A stretch of DNA of 64,000 nucleotides from Pedobacter sp. PAMC26386 (lineage in GTDB: Bacteria > Bacteroidota > Bacteroidia > Sphingobacteriales > Sphingobacteriaceae): assembly GCA_014302835.1 (NCBI GenBank), contig CP060294.1, positions 4,427,067 through 4,491,066 of the forward strand. The letters are read 5' to 3'. A program made the position numbers and the translations under genes. Shown piece after piece: positions 9,217 through 18,799 of the stretch. Under the pieces are notes generated by a model, which was not told the DNA's origin, searched no databases, and saw only the letters and a list, made by a program, of their open reading frames with translations. Each line of letters opens with the position of its first letter. The stretch's first letter is position 1.

Positions 9217-10140
9217 TCAGGAGATTCCTTTTCCAACCTCAGTTTTAACACTAAAGATCTCCTTTATCAAATTCCAGTTAAACAAAATTACTGAAAATAA
9301 TAAAAGCAGGTAAGCATAGACCTGGTTGATATTCATTACTTCACCAAAATACAATACAGCGATTGCAAAGGCTATAATCGGATTGATATAGATCAGGATA
9401 CCCAGTGTGGACGAAGGTATTCCAATAAGCGAATAAAGGCTCAGAAATAGTGGTATAATTGTAAACACCACAGCAATAATAAGGATATGCATCCAGAACC
9501 ATCCACTATCAGGAAATCCCTGGTATTGATAAATGTAAAATGGTAGCAGAACTAAACAGGATATTAAAAACTGAACCGCTAGTACATTGAGCTTATCAAT
9601 TCCCTGCATCTTTCGCTGAATAACCAGATAACCCGCATAAAAGGCGGCAATGACTACCGACCATAAAACATCTCTCAAAGAGCCCGTGGCCAAAAACACA
9701 ACACTAATCAGTGCAACTCCCAGTGAAATCAGCTTTAAAGGTGATAATTGTTCCTTAAGAATAACAAAACCTCCAAATGCTGTCAGCAATGGGCAAACCA
9801 TGTAAGCAAATGCAGCAGACGTGAGACTCACATTATTGACTGCATAAATAAAGGAATACCAGTTCAGTGTCAGAAATATTGTTGCCAGCAGGATCTGCCA
9901 TACATAAGCAGTCTGCTGCTTTTTAGATACAGCTTTTACATAGCTTACATCTGCTTTCAATTGTTTCCTTCTAAAAAGCAGAATAAGTGTCCAGATCAAA
10001 ATTAAAGAAGTAAATATACGGTAGTATAAAATTTCTTCGGACGGGAAGCCTTTGATATTCCGTAAAGGAATAGCAAAGCATCCCCAAATCACAAAGGGAA
10101 TGAACCCTGCAAGCAGGTAGCGTATATTTGACTTCGCCAA
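9217..10140 (-). CDS. EamA/DMT-family permease
   Basis: An inner-membrane permease of the drug/metabolite transporter superfamily with about ten hydrophobic segments forming two EamA repeats. The first begins at GFIPFVIWGCFAIPL and the second after the SLRDVLWSVVIAAFYAGYL segment. Members export metabolites or amino acids; the substrate is unknown. There is no ATG before the first membrane segment. The frame permits TTG at 10173 or TTG at 10140. I favour 10140, which lies 1 nt past the ridA stop (10142) and just after an AAGGA-like stretch, suggesting coupled translation with ridA. The RarD subgroup is an alternative label. Confidence 0.8.
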   Translation of the reverse strand: MAKSNIRYLLAGFIPFVIWGCFAIPLRNIKGFPSEEILYYRIFTSLILIWTLILLFRRKQLKADVSYVKAVSKKQQTAYVWQILLATIFLTLNWYSFIYAVNNVSLTSAAFAYMVCPLLTAFGGFVILKEQLSPLKLISLGVALISVVFLATGSLRDVLWSVVIAAFYAGYLVIQRKMQGIDKLNVLAVQFLISCLVLLPFYIYQYQGFPDSGWFWMHILIIAVVFTIIPLFLSLYSLIGIPSSTLGILIYINPIIAFAIAVLYFGEVMNINQVYAYLLLLFSVILFNWNLIKEIFSVKTEVGKGIS

Positions 10141-10141
10141 T

Positions 10142-10522
10142 TTATCCTTTATAAGCAATAACAGAGATTTCAACGTTTACTCCCTTAGGAAGTCCCTTTA
10201 CTGCGACAGTTTCACGTGCAGGAAAATCAGATTCAAAATACGATCCGTAAACTTCATTTACTTCAGCAAATAAATCCATGTCAGAAAGAAAAATAGTTGA
10301 TTTCAGGATATGTGTGAATTCGAAACCGGCTTCTAATAATACAGCATTCAGATTACGCATTACCTGTTCGGTCTCTTCTTTAATAGAAGACTGAGTTAGT
10401 TCTCCAGTAGCAGGGTTAATTGGAATTTGTCCGGATACATATAGAAATCCATTAGCTAATACAGCCTGGCTATAAGGGCCTATCGGAGCTGGGGCATTCG
10501 AGGTATTGATAATTGTCTTCAT
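10142..10522 (-). CDS. ridA: RidA-family enamine/imine deaminase
   Basis: Hydrolyses reactive enamine/imine intermediates such as 2-aminoacrylate formed by PLP enzymes. At 126 residues it is the usual size of the trimeric YjgF/YER057c/UK114 family. Signature stretches are APAPIGPYSQAV and FLYVSGQIPINPATGEL, and the C-terminal RETVAVKGLPKGVNVEISVIAY holds the conserved substrate-binding arginine. The EamA permease follows immediately, and the 43-residue membrane protein lies 2 nt upstream, so the three may form one transcript. Confidence 0.93.
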   Translation of the reverse strand: MKTIINTSNAPAPIGPYSQAVLANGFLYVSGQIPINPATGELTQSSIKEETEQVMRNLNAVLLEAGFEFTHILKSTIFLSDMDLFAEVNEVYGSYFESDFPARETVAVKGLPKGVNVEISVIAYKG

Positions 10523-10524
10523 TA

Positions 10525-10656
10525 TTATATCCAGTGTAAAAGTTTCAAGATGATTCCGATTATGAAAATTGATATGGCAAGCGCATTAATGATATGCATG
10601 ATTTTGATATCAATACTATTCGGCCTGTTAGGATCTTTTTTTCTAAAAAAGTACAT
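10525..10656 (-). CDS. Small one-span membrane protein, 43 residues
   Basis: An ATG-initiated frame of 43 codons: MYFFRKKDPNRPNSIDIKIM, then a hydrophobic segment (NALAISIFIIGIILKLL) ending in HWI. The positively charged N-terminus and single span suggest an inner-membrane microprotein with its N-terminus in the cytoplasm. It stops 2 nt before the ridA ATG, which supports a real coding unit. I recall short conserved Bacteroidota proteins of this form (possibly DUF6728), but cannot confirm it. Function is unknown. Confidence 0.6.
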   Translation of the reverse strand: MYFFRKKDPNRPNSIDIKIMHIINALAISIFIIGIILKLLHWI

Positions 10657-10704
10657 AACACAAATGTATAAAATAAAGTCTCATTCAGTCTAAAATCCAG
10701 CGCA

Positions 10705-10737
10705 TAAAAAAAGGGCTCTGATAAATCAGAACCCTTT
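10705..10737 (-). terminator. Terminator of the OmpA-like gene
   Basis: On the minus strand the stem AAGGGTTCTGAT / ATCAGAGCCCTT (one G-U pair) is followed by a T run, 20 nt after the stop of the gene at 10758-12104. Confidence 0.85.
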
Positions 10738-10757
10738 TCTATGTTGTTTAAGAAATA

Positions 10758-12104
10758 TTAGTTTCTTGAAGTTTCAACACGACGGTTTTGGATACGACCT
10801 TCTTCAGTATCGTTAGAAGCGATTGGATTTGCTTCACCTAAACCTTTTGTAGCAACTTTGCTTGCACTAACTCCAGAGTTAACTAAGTAAGTTTTTACTG
10901 AGTTTGCTCTGTCTTTAGATAATTTCAAGTTATAAGCAGCAGTACCTTCGCTAGAAGCATAACCTTTTACTAAGGCTTTACCGTTGTTTTCTTTTAACAC
11001 TGAAGATAATTTATCTAAAGTAGGGTATGATTCAGTTTTTAAAACTGAAGAGTTGAATTCAAATTGGATAGTTTCGAAACCAGTTAAGTTACTAGTGTTA
11101 ACCGGAGCTACAGTAGTAGTTGCAACTGGAAGAGGACATCCTGATCCGTCAACTGCAGTACCAGCAGGAGTTCCTGGGCATTTGTCAAATTGATCAGAAA
11201 CACCGTCTCCATCGCTATCTTTTTTCAAATCTTCAACAGACTTTTCAACATTAGAAACACGAGTTTTTAATGCTTCAACTTCACGACGTAAAGATGGATC
11301 TTTCAATTCATCATACATCATTGCTAATGGGTTAACCCACTCAAGATCTGGTTTAGCTTTAGAACCTAATGAGAATTCTAATCCAGCATAACCGTATGAG
11401 AATTTATCTTTAGTTGTAGCATTTCCGTAGATTCCGTTGAAGTTATCACCGTCAATGAAGTGCATTGTGTAACCTAAGTTAAACGCAACACGGTCAGAAA
11501 CTTTGAATTTCACACCAGCACCAACTGGAATGTAAGCTTCTTTCACATAAGTTTTGTCATGGTTTTTACCAGCTTTGTCTTTCCAGTCAGTAACACCACC
11601 ACCTACTGAAGTTACTTTAGGAGCATAAGCAACTAAACCGTAACCAACAGTAACGAAGAAGTTAACTGAGTTCTCACGACGTAAAAAATCTACAGTAGCA
11701 ACATTAACAACACCTCTAATGTCAGCTGCATAACCGATTTGAGTTTCAGAAGCAGTAATACCATTCAGTTGACCACCTGGTCTGTCTTTGTTCGTTCCAG
11801 AAACTTTTCCGCGGAAAATGTTACCTTCAATACCAAAAGCGTGACCCAGTTGTTTTTTCAATGAAACACCGTAACCTAAGTTTACGTCAGCATTTTTCAA
11901 GTCATTTGTACCGCCAATCGCAACGAATGGAGATAAAACACCTGCATTAACACCAATAGACCAAGTTCTGTACTGGCCTCTTCCGCCAAACACTTTGGCT
12001 GAAGTTGAAGTTGAAGTAGAATCCTGAGCTGAAGCAAGAGTGGTAACACCCAATACAGCAACAAAAGAAACTGCTAAACCCTTCTTTAAAGTAGAATAAT
12101 TCAT
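10758..12104 (-). CDS. OmpA-family outer-membrane porin
   Basis: An abundant-type outer-membrane protein tethering the membrane to peptidoglycan. A Sec signal peptide ends near LASAQ (residue 27). A beta-barrel region runs to about residue 270, with many alternating hydrophobic strands (YGVSLKKQ, VGYGLVAYAP). A short coiled-coil follows (EALKTRVSNVEKSVEDLKK), then one thrombospondin type 3 calcium-binding repeat (DSDGDGVSDQFDKCPGTPAG). The C-terminal OmpA peptidoglycan-binding domain has IQFEFNSSVLK and GRIQNRRVE. It has a consensus promoter and its own terminator, consistent with strong monocistronic expression. Confidence 0.93.
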   Translation of the reverse strand: MNYSTLKKGLAVSFVAVLGVTTLASAQDSTSTSTSAKVFGGRGQYRTWSIGVNAGVLSPFVAIGGTNDLKNADVNLGYGVSLKKQLGHAFGIEGNIFRGKVSGTNKDRPGGQLNGITASETQIGYAADIRGVVNVATVDFLRRENSVNFFVTVGYGLVAYAPKVTSVGGGVTDWKDKAGKNHDKTYVKEAYIPVGAGVKFKVSDRVAFNLGYTMHFIDGDNFNGIYGNATTKDKFSYGYAGLEFSLGSKAKPDLEWVNPLAMMYDELKDPSLRREVEALKTRVSNVEKSVEDLKKDSDGDGVSDQFDKCPGTPAGTAVDGSGCPLPVATTTVAPVNTSNLTGFETIQFEFNSSVLKTESYPTLDKLSSVLKENNGKALVKGYASSEGTAAYNLKLSKDRANSVKTYLVNSGVSASKVATKGLGEANPIASNDTEEGRIQNRRVETSRN

Positions 12105-12159
12105 AATTTTTCTTTTTTAAGGTTAAACAAATTTAAAAATGTATAATTTTTTTGTGTAG

Positions 12160-12189
12160 CAAAATTAAACAAATTTTTAATTCTCACAA
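12160..12189 (-). promoter_or_regulatory. Bacteroidota-type promoter of the OmpA-like gene
   Basis: On the minus strand, TTG at 12189-12187, a 19-nt spacer, then TAATTTTG at 12167-12160. This fits the known TTTG/TAnnTTTG form of the Bacteroidota primary sigma factor. The implied transcript has a leader of about 50 nt before the ATG at 12104. Confidence 0.75.
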
Positions 12190-12273
12190 GGCATATGCAA
12201 ACTCCGTTCCAATTTTAACAAATTTTAAGAATTCGATATAATTCACTTTATTTGCCAACCCATAAAACTCGAT

Positions 12274-13575
12274 ATGAAATATCAGAATATAGAAAACGAA
12301 CTCTTTGTTAAGAATAGAACAAGTTTCAATAAACACCTTAGAAACAATTCGTTAGCTATATTCAACTCTAATGACGAATTCTCGAGGAGTGGCGATCAGA
12401 ATTTTCCTTTCAAACAAAATTGTGACCTATTTTATCTTTCTGGGATAGATCAGGAAAAAACCATTCTTCTCCTTTACCCTGATTGTCCTAATCCTTTATA
12501 TAAGGAAGTCCTTTTTTTAAGACAGACAAACGAGCATATAAAAGTATGGGAGGGCCATAAACACACAAAATCGACGGCTAAGGTAGCGTCAGGCATTAAA
12601 AAGATCCACTGGGTAGAGGATTTTAATACCATTCTTCACAGCATTATACCTTATGCAGATCACATCTACCTGAATACAAACGAAAATGATAGCAGCATAC
12701 ATCCGGTAGCCAATCGTGACACCCGTTTTATTGAAGAAATGAAAACGAAATATCCATTGCATCATTATGAAAGAGCCGCACCAATTTTGCGTCAGCTTCG
12801 TGAAGCCAAATCACCTGAAGAAGTACAATTGATACAAAAAGCATGTAATATAACCAGAGATGCCTTTATACGCATACTTAAATTTACCCGCCCCGGATTA
12901 ACTGAATATGAGATTGAAGCAGAAATCATACATGAATTTATCCGGCAGCAGGCTACAGGACATGCCTACCCGCCAATTATTGCATCAGGCTACAATGCGA
13001 ACATCCTTCATTATGGAGATAATAATCAAACCTGCAAAGAGAACGAATTGATCCTAATGGACTTTGGCGCAGAATATGCAAATTATAATGCAGATTTATC
13101 CCGTACCATTCCAGTAAGCGGCAGGTTTACACCAAGACAAAAAAGTGTATATCGCGCTGTACACCAAGTCCTTCAGGAGGCAAAAAAGCTAATGATACCT
13201 GGAATTTCAAAAAGTGATTACGATGGAAAAACGGGTGAACTGATGACGGAGCAATTGGTTAGATTAGGTTTGATTTCGATAGACGATGTCAAAAAACAAA
13301 ATCCGGCACTACCCGCCTACAAGAAATACTTCATGCATGGAATCAGTCACCACCTGGGTCTTGATGTCCATGATTTTGCACACCGTTACACCCCCTTTAA
13401 AGAAGGTAATGTACTCACTTGCGAACCCGGTATTTACATTCCGGCAGAAGGTTTTGGGATCCGACTTGAAAACAACATTTTATTGACTGCCAATGGCAAT
13501 ATTGATTTAATGGCTGATATCCCTGTTGATCCTGATGAAATTGAAGAAATAATGAATAGCCCAACTTATTTATAA
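12274..13575 (+). CDS. pepP: Xaa-Pro aminopeptidase (aminopeptidase P family)
   Basis: A dimetal peptidase that removes N-terminal residues preceding proline. An N-terminal creatinase-like domain (about residues 1-180, with DLFYLSGIDQE) precedes the pita-bread catalytic domain. The metal ligands are visible in order: two aspartates in LILMDFGAEYANYNADLSRT, a histidine in HGISHHLGLDVHD, a glutamate in LTCEPGIY and a glutamate in IRLENN. The 433-residue length is normal. It is divergent from the OmpA-like gene, and the GT32-like gene begins 3 nt after its stop. Confidence 0.93.
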   Translation: MKYQNIENELFVKNRTSFNKHLRNNSLAIFNSNDEFSRSGDQNFPFKQNCDLFYLSGIDQEKTILLLYPDCPNPLYKEVLFLRQTNEHIKVWEGHKHTKSTAKVASGIKKIHWVEDFNTILHSIIPYADHIYLNTNENDSSIHPVANRDTRFIEEMKTKYPLHHYERAAPILRQLREAKSPEEVQLIQKACNITRDAFIRILKFTRPGLTEYEIEAEIIHEFIRQQATGHAYPPIIASGYNANILHYGDNNQTCKENELILMDFGAEYANYNADLSRTIPVSGRFTPRQKSVYRAVHQVLQEAKKLMIPGISKSDYDGKTGELMTEQLVRLGLISIDDVKKQNPALPAYKKYFMHGISHHLGLDVHDFAHRYTPFKEGNVLTCEPGIYIPAEGFGIRLENNILLTANGNIDLMADIPVDPDEIEEIMNSPTYL

Positions 13576-13578
13576 GAA

Positions 13579-14235
13579 ATGTCAATACCAAAGATTATAC
13601 ATCAGACATTTAAAACGTCTAAATTACCCCTGCTTACCCGCTGGCATATTTCTAGCTTCAGAAAGAAAAACCCCGACTATAGCTATGAATTTTATGATGA
13701 TGAGCGGATTGAAGCCTTTTTATCTCAGCAATACGACAAAGAAGTTTTGTCTCTGTATAAAAAACTCAATATAGGGGCAGCGAAAGCAGATTTTTTCCGT
13801 TATGCCGTATTATATAAAAAAGGGGGAGTCTATGTGGATATTGACAGTGGTATCAATGGAAGTCTGAATCAATTCATCACCCCTGATGATTCAGCAATAA
13901 TTACAAAAGAAGGAAACCCAGACTTATTTGCACAATGGGCATTAATTTACAGTCCCGAACATCCATTCCTAAAAAAAACAATGGAAATGGTACTGGAAAA
14001 CATCCGTGAAAATAAATATCCTCATGATGTACATCAAATGACCGGCCCTACTGTCTATACAAAAGCCATCATTGAGTCCTTAAAAAACAATCCTGAGATT
14101 CCTTACCGAATACTGGGCACTGATTATGATGGATACTTAAAAGTAAAATATAAACTTGGAAAGTTCTTTTTATATGAGAAAGGTGATCACTGGAAAAAGA
14201 AGCAGCTGACTACTCCCGTACTCAAACAGGACTAA
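13579..14235 (+). CDS. GT32-like glycosyltransferase (sugar-binding DXD motif)
   Basis: Probably transfers a sugar to a surface glycan in the cytoplasm. The start IPKIIHQTFKTSKLP and the block KADFFRYAVLYKKGG, then VYVDIDSG with its D-I-D metal and nucleotide-sugar motif, are typical of the OCH1/capsular-synthesis type enzymes of family GT32. Its 218 residues are compact for the family. It begins 3 nt after the pepP stop, so it is probably co-transcribed with it. Donor and acceptor cannot be inferred. Confidence 0.83.
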   Translation: MSIPKIIHQTFKTSKLPLLTRWHISSFRKKNPDYSYEFYDDERIEAFLSQQYDKEVLSLYKKLNIGAAKADFFRYAVLYKKGGVYVDIDSGINGSLNQFITPDDSAIITKEGNPDLFAQWALIYSPEHPFLKKTMEMVLENIRENKYPHDVHQMTGPTVYTKAIIESLKNNPEIPYRILGTDYDGYLKVKYKLGKFFLYEKGDHWKKKQLTTPVLKQD

Positions 14236-14236
14236 T

Positions 14237-15130
14237 TTATTGATGATATGCCGCTACAAACCGATATAGATTAAAATCTTTCTCTTGCAGGACTTCAGCT
14301 ATTTTTTGTTGAAGTTCTGTCTTCAGAACATCTTGCATTCTATCATTCTGTATTAATTTGAATGCCTTTTCCGTATACAAAAACAACTTTTTCTCATTCC
14401 TGCGAATCTCCAGTCCCGTAAGCCAGCTTAACAATTCATCGACACCAATTTGTTTATCTGCGGCCGTTTTGAATACCGGTACTGCATAAATACGTTGATG
14501 CAACATTTTCTTAAGCTGATTTGCAAAACCATCTGCTCCATCCCGATCAGCTTTATTAACTACAAAAGCATCCCCGATTTCCATCAGCCCCGATTTAATA
14601 TGCTGGATCTCATCGCCTGCCTCAGGTACCAGAATAACCATCGTTATATCTGCCAGACCTGCAATTTCAATTTCTGACTGGCCAACACCAACCGTCTCCA
14701 CGATAATATAATCAAACCCCGACGCTTTTAACACATCGGTCATTTCAATTATCTTTGCAGAAAGCCCCCCTACAGAACCTCGGGTTGCTACAGAGCGAAT
14801 AAAAACATTTGGTTTATTAAAATGCGCCGACATTCGTACTCTGTCCCCTAACAAGGAACCCAGATTAAAAGGTGAAGTAGGATCAACAGCCAAAACTGCA
14901 ATTCGTTTATGCTGCTGGCTTAGCTTTTCGATCATCGCATTAACCAGTGTACTCTTACCAGCGCCGGGAGGCCCGGTTATACCGATTACAGGAGTTTCAT
15001 GGTTAATTACAAGCTCTTTTAATATTTCACTGCTGCCGGGAAGAGAGTTTTCAATAATTGTCAATACCCGTGCTAAAGACAGATAGTCACCTTCTTTTAT
15101 GGCAGACAAATATTGAGCTGTGGTTTTCAT
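14237..15130 (-). CDS. meaB: MeaB/ArgK-type G3E GTPase (methylmalonyl-CoA mutase chaperone)
   Basis: Protects and reloads the B12 enzyme methylmalonyl-CoA mutase. Walker A is GITGPPGAGKSTLVNAM. Switch-region sequences follow (VDPTSPFNLGSLLGDRVRM; TVGVGQSEIEI), and the base-recognition motif VNKADRDGAD is clear. The length of about 297 residues is slightly below many homologues, which carry a C-terminal dimerisation arm. I place the start at ATG 15130; a TTG lies 6 nt further up. No mutase subunit is encoded in this window, so its partner lies elsewhere. Confidence 0.9.
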   Translation of the reverse strand: MKTTAQYLSAIKEGDYLSLARVLTIIENSLPGSSEILKELVINHETPVIGITGPPGAGKSTLVNAMIEKLSQQHKRIAVLAVDPTSPFNLGSLLGDRVRMSAHFNKPNVFIRSVATRGSVGGLSAKIIEMTDVLKASGFDYIIVETVGVGQSEIEIAGLADITMVILVPEAGDEIQHIKSGLMEIGDAFVVNKADRDGADGFANQLKKMLHQRIYAVPVFKTAADKQIGVDELLSWLTGLEIRRNEKKLFLYTEKAFKLIQNDRMQDVLKTELQQKIAEVLQEKDFNLYRFVAAYHQ

Positions 15131-15225
15131 TGGCAAAAACTTAATCTATCTTTGCCTGCAAAGAACCAGAATATATATTCTTTAGCAAAATAAATAATTA
15201 GTAATTCTTCACTAAAGCGATCAAA

Positions 15226-16128
15226 ATGAAAGTAAGCGGCTTCACTTATATGCGAAATAGTTTCAAATATGGATACCCTGTAATTGAATCTATCAAATCT
15301 ATACTCCCTTTATGTGATGAATTTATAGCCGTAGTAGGGAAATCGGAAGATGGAACACGTGAAGCCATTGAAGCTATTGGTTCAGACAAGATCAGAATCA
15401 TTGATACCGTTTGGGATGACAATTTAATTAAAGGTGGAAAAGTATTTGCCCAGCAGTCCAACATTGGTCTGAAAGCTGTGACTGGTGACTGGGCATTTCA
15501 TATTCAGTCTGACGAGGTATTTCATGAAGATGACCTGGCAGAAATCAAAAAAGCGATGGAAGATAATCTGGACGACAAAAAAGTAGAGGGTTTCTTATTT
15601 AACTTTCTCCATTTTATCGGAGATTATAGACTCCGGGGTACCACCAGGAAATGGCACCGCAGAGAGATTAGAATTATTAGAAATGACCCCTCTTATTACT
15701 CGTATAAAGATTCACAGGGATTCAGAAGTTATCCTTCCTTACAGGATTATGAAAATAACACCAATAGCAGAAAGCTAAAAGTCAAATTATTGAATGCGCG
15801 CATATTTCATTATTCTTATTGCCGGAACCCGGATTTGCTACTGGGAAAAGTAAAGAGCTTCGGCAGTTATTATGCACCTAAGGAACAGGTTCTGGATTAT
15901 TATAAAAAATATAAAACTTTCGATTTCCAGACAGTTGCTGACATTCTTGCACCTTTTGAAGAGCCACATCCGGCAACAATGAAAGCTACCATTGCAGCGC
16001 AAGACTGGACTTTCAAACATGATCCTAAACAGATTGATTTATCACCACGAAGAATGTTCCTGCATCGGATCGAAATGCTAACAGGATGGCGTATTGGTGA
16101 ATATAAAAACTACAAAATCATAAAATAG
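15226..16128 (+). CDS. Family 2-like glycosyltransferase
   Basis: A GT-A type transferase, probably for lipooligosaccharide core or another surface glycan. The N-terminus (VSGFTYMRNSFKYGYPVIES) resembles GT2 enzymes that act on multiple acceptors. EFIAVVGKSEDGTRE is the nucleotide-binding segment, and HIQSDEVFHEDD holds an acidic cluster in the position of DXD. The C-terminal 100 residues are basic and aromatic. A TATCTTTG at 15147-15154 could be its -7 element. The ABC exporter gene follows after 38 nt. Confidence 0.8.
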   Translation: MKVSGFTYMRNSFKYGYPVIESIKSILPLCDEFIAVVGKSEDGTREAIEAIGSDKIRIIDTVWDDNLIKGGKVFAQQSNIGLKAVTGDWAFHIQSDEVFHEDDLAEIKKAMEDNLDDKKVEGFLFNFLHFIGDYRLRGTTRKWHRREIRIIRNDPSYYSYKDSQGFRSYPSLQDYENNTNSRKLKVKLLNARIFHYSYCRNPDLLLGKVKSFGSYYAPKEQVLDYYKKYKTFDFQTVADILAPFEEPHPATMKATIAAQDWTFKHDPKQIDLSPRRMFLHRIEMLTGWRIGEYKNYKIIK

Positions 16129-16166
16129 CCCACAAATCCGTAACTTTGGAAAATTTTTAGATTTTA

Positions 16167-17993
16167 ATGAAGACCTATTTTAGATTACTATCCTTCGCAA
16201 AGCCAATAGAAAAATACGCTATTCCTTATGCTTTGGTAACTATACTTGCCATATTTTTCAATACTTTACTTTTCACCTTACTCGGTCCATTACTGGAGAC
16301 CCTTTTTTCTTCAAAAGCGGCCAATGCAGCGCCGACATTGTTAGAAAAAGCATCGGCATTTGATTTCATCGGTCAAATTAATGCATATATCAACTACACG
16401 ATTAATACCTATGGTAAATTATATACCTTAAATATTGTCTGCGGTGCTATTGTGGTCTGTGTCTTTTTATCAAACCTGTTCCGCTATCTGTCACAGCGTT
16501 TCATGGAAGACCTTAGGGTTCATACCTTATTAAATTTGCGTAAGTCAGTTTTTGACAATGTAATGAACCTTCATCTTGGATATTTCAGCAATGAAAGAAA
16601 AGGTGATATTATTTCAAAAGTCGCTTCAGATGTACAAGTAGTACAAGGTACAGTGACGAATACGTTGCAGGTAATATTTAAAGAGCCTTTACAGTTGATT
16701 TTTTACATCATCGTATTACTTTCCATATCCTTAAAATTGACCTTATTTTCTTTATTGGTTATTCCAATTTCAGGATTTATCATTAGTAAAATAGTTAAAA
16801 GACTAAAGCAGCAAGCAACGGCAGCCCACGAAAGTTTCGCAAGAATGATTGGGTTTCTGGATGAGGCATTAGGTGGTATCAGAATTATTAAAGCTTTTAA
16901 TGCAACAACAAGGATAAAAAACAGGTTCCACACCGAAAATCTTATTTATTCTGACTTGAACAGGAAAATGGCCCGTAGACAACAGCTAGCATCTCCAGTG
17001 TCTCAAACTTTGGGTGTACTGGTTGTTGTTTTTATTGTACTTTATGGAGGAAGCATGATTTTACAACATCAGGGCGATCTTACTCCTTCAAAATTTTTGG
17101 TTTATATTGCTACATTCTCACAAGTAATGCAGCCGGTAAAAGCTCTGTCTGATTCATTTAGTTCAATTCACTCAGGATTGTCGGCTGGCGTGAGAGTATT
17201 AGACCTGATAGATACGAAACCTGAATTGACAGATGCAGAAAACGCCATACAGCTCCAGGATTTCAAAGACACCATCCGTTTCGAAAATGTGTCTTTCAAT
17301 TATGGTGAAAAGCAGGTCTTAAGCGACATCAGTTTTACAGTAAAAAAAGGTCAGAATATTGCTCTTGTAGGTCCGTCTGGTGGTGGAAAAAGTACAATGA
17401 TTGATCTGATTCCGAGGTTCTACGACCCAAAAGCAGGAAATATCTACTTTGATGATATCAACCTAAAAGACGTTTCTCTGGATAGTCTGAGACATCAAAT
17501 GGGTACAGTTAATCAGGAATCTATCCTTTTCAATGAGACTATACTCAATAATATTGCTTTTGGTAAACCAGATGCAACCAGGGACGAAATTATTGCTGCC
17601 GCAAAAATTGCCAATGCACATGATTTCATTCTGAATACAGAAAATGGATATGAAACGAATATTGGAGACAGAGGAAATAAATTATCTGGAGGTCAGAAAC
17701 AGCGTATTTGTATTGCCAGAGCAGTATTAGCAAATCCTCCCATTATGCTCCTCGACGAGGCTACCTCTGCATTAGATACTGAATCTGAAAAATTGGTTCA
17801 GGATGCGCTTAACCGGTTAATGGAGAATAGGACTTCTATAATTATTGCCCACAGATTAAGTACCATTCAGCATGCAGATATTATACTTGTTGTAGATAAA
17901 GGCAGAATTGCCGAATCCGGAAGCCATGCTGAACTAATGAGTCATAACGGAGTGTACAAAAGATTAATAGATATGCAGACTTTTGTTGAATAA
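16167..17993 (+). CDS. MsbA-like lipid/polysaccharide ABC exporter, fused membrane and ATPase domains
   Basis: A 608-residue half-transporter that should act as a homodimer. Six membrane segments span about residues 15-330. The ATPase domain has Walker A VGPSGGGKSTMID, a Q-loop in VNQESILFNE, signature LSGGQKQR, Walker B IMLLDEATSALD and the switch histidine in IIAHRLST. Position inside a run of glycosyltransferases suggests flipping of lipid A core or a lipid-linked glycan, as MsbA does. TAACTTTG at 16141-16148 is a -7 candidate. A multidrug role is possible but less favoured by context. Confidence 0.88.
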   Translation: MKTYFRLLSFAKPIEKYAIPYALVTILAIFFNTLLFTLLGPLLETLFSSKAANAAPTLLEKASAFDFIGQINAYINYTINTYGKLYTLNIVCGAIVVCVFLSNLFRYLSQRFMEDLRVHTLLNLRKSVFDNVMNLHLGYFSNERKGDIISKVASDVQVVQGTVTNTLQVIFKEPLQLIFYIIVLLSISLKLTLFSLLVIPISGFIISKIVKRLKQQATAAHESFARMIGFLDEALGGIRIIKAFNATTRIKNRFHTENLIYSDLNRKMARRQQLASPVSQTLGVLVVVFIVLYGGSMILQHQGDLTPSKFLVYIATFSQVMQPVKALSDSFSSIHSGLSAGVRVLDLIDTKPELTDAENAIQLQDFKDTIRFENVSFNYGEKQVLSDISFTVKKGQNIALVGPSGGGKSTMIDLIPRFYDPKAGNIYFDDINLKDVSLDSLRHQMGTVNQESILFNETILNNIAFGKPDATRDEIIAAAKIANAHDFILNTENGYETNIGDRGNKLSGGQKQRICIARAVLANPPIMLLDEATSALDTESEKLVQDALNRLMENRTSIIIAHRLSTIQHADIILVVDKGRIAESGSHAELMSHNGVYKRLIDMQTFVE

Positions 17994-18002
17994 ACCTTTC
18001 CT

Positions 18003-18788
18003 ATGCCCATAACATCACTCATAGTAGCGACATATAATTGGCCGGAAGCACTTAATTTATGTCTTTTAAGTATTAAAAGCCAAAAGGTGCTTCCTGCAGA
18101 AGTTATCATTGCAGATGATGGATCAGATCAGCGGACTAAGCTGCTCATTGAAAAATTCCAGCAGAACTTCCCCGTTCCATTAATTCATGTGTGGCATGAG
18201 GATCTGGGTTTCAGAAAATCTATTGTCTTAAATATGGCAATCAAACAAGCGGCAGGTAATTATATTGTTCAGGTGGACGGAGACGTTATTCTGGATCAAA
18301 ACTTCATCAATGATCATCAATCCGTAGCCGAAAAAGATGTTTTTGTAAGAGGGACCAGGGCACATATTACTAAAGCAAGATTACCGGAACTTTACCGTAC
18401 ATCACGTATCAGTTTCAATTTTTTATCCAGAGGTATTATTAACAGGTTTAATGCAATCCGCCTGCCACTTTTTGCATTTCTATTCGAGAAAAAAATAAAG
18501 AGCTCAGAACGTGTAAGAGGAAGTAACCTGGCTTATTGGAAAGCCGATTTTATACTGATCAACGGCTATAACAATGAACTTAAAGGCTGGGGTCATGAAG
18601 ATGAAGAGCTAGCTGCCCGGTTTATTAACAATGAAAAACTAAAAAAAGCAATAAAATTCAAAGCAATTCAGTTCCATTTATCACACGGAGAGGCACCCAG
18701 AACCTACGAACAGACACATTCTGAATTCGTAAAAAACACGGTTCAAAGTAAGATAAAAGTTTGTAGCAATGGCATTGCACAGCTCTAA
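18003..18788 (+). CDS. GT2 glycosyltransferase, first of a tandem pair
   Basis: A 261-residue GT-A enzyme: SLIVATYNWPEALNLCLLSI start, IIADDGSDQRTK nucleotide-binding loop, IVQVDGDVILD with the D-G-D metal motif, and GWGHEDEELAARF, the C-terminal signature seen in galactosyl- and N-acetylgalactosaminyl-type GT2 enzymes. It begins 9 nt after the ABC exporter stop. The next gene is a close paralogue with the same architecture, so this locus duplicated. Probably adds successive sugars to a lipooligosaccharide core. Confidence 0.86.
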   Translation: MPITSLIVATYNWPEALNLCLLSIKSQKVLPAEVIIADDGSDQRTKLLIEKFQQNFPVPLIHVWHEDLGFRKSIVLNMAIKQAAGNYIVQVDGDVILDQNFINDHQSVAEKDVFVRGTRAHITKARLPELYRTSRISFNFLSRGIINRFNAIRLPLFAFLFEKKIKSSERVRGSNLAYWKADFILINGYNNELKGWGHEDEELAARFINNEKLKKAIKFKAIQFHLSHGEAPRTYEQTHSEFVKNTVQSKIKVCSNGIAQL

Positions 18789-18799
18789 TTTAATTAGTT

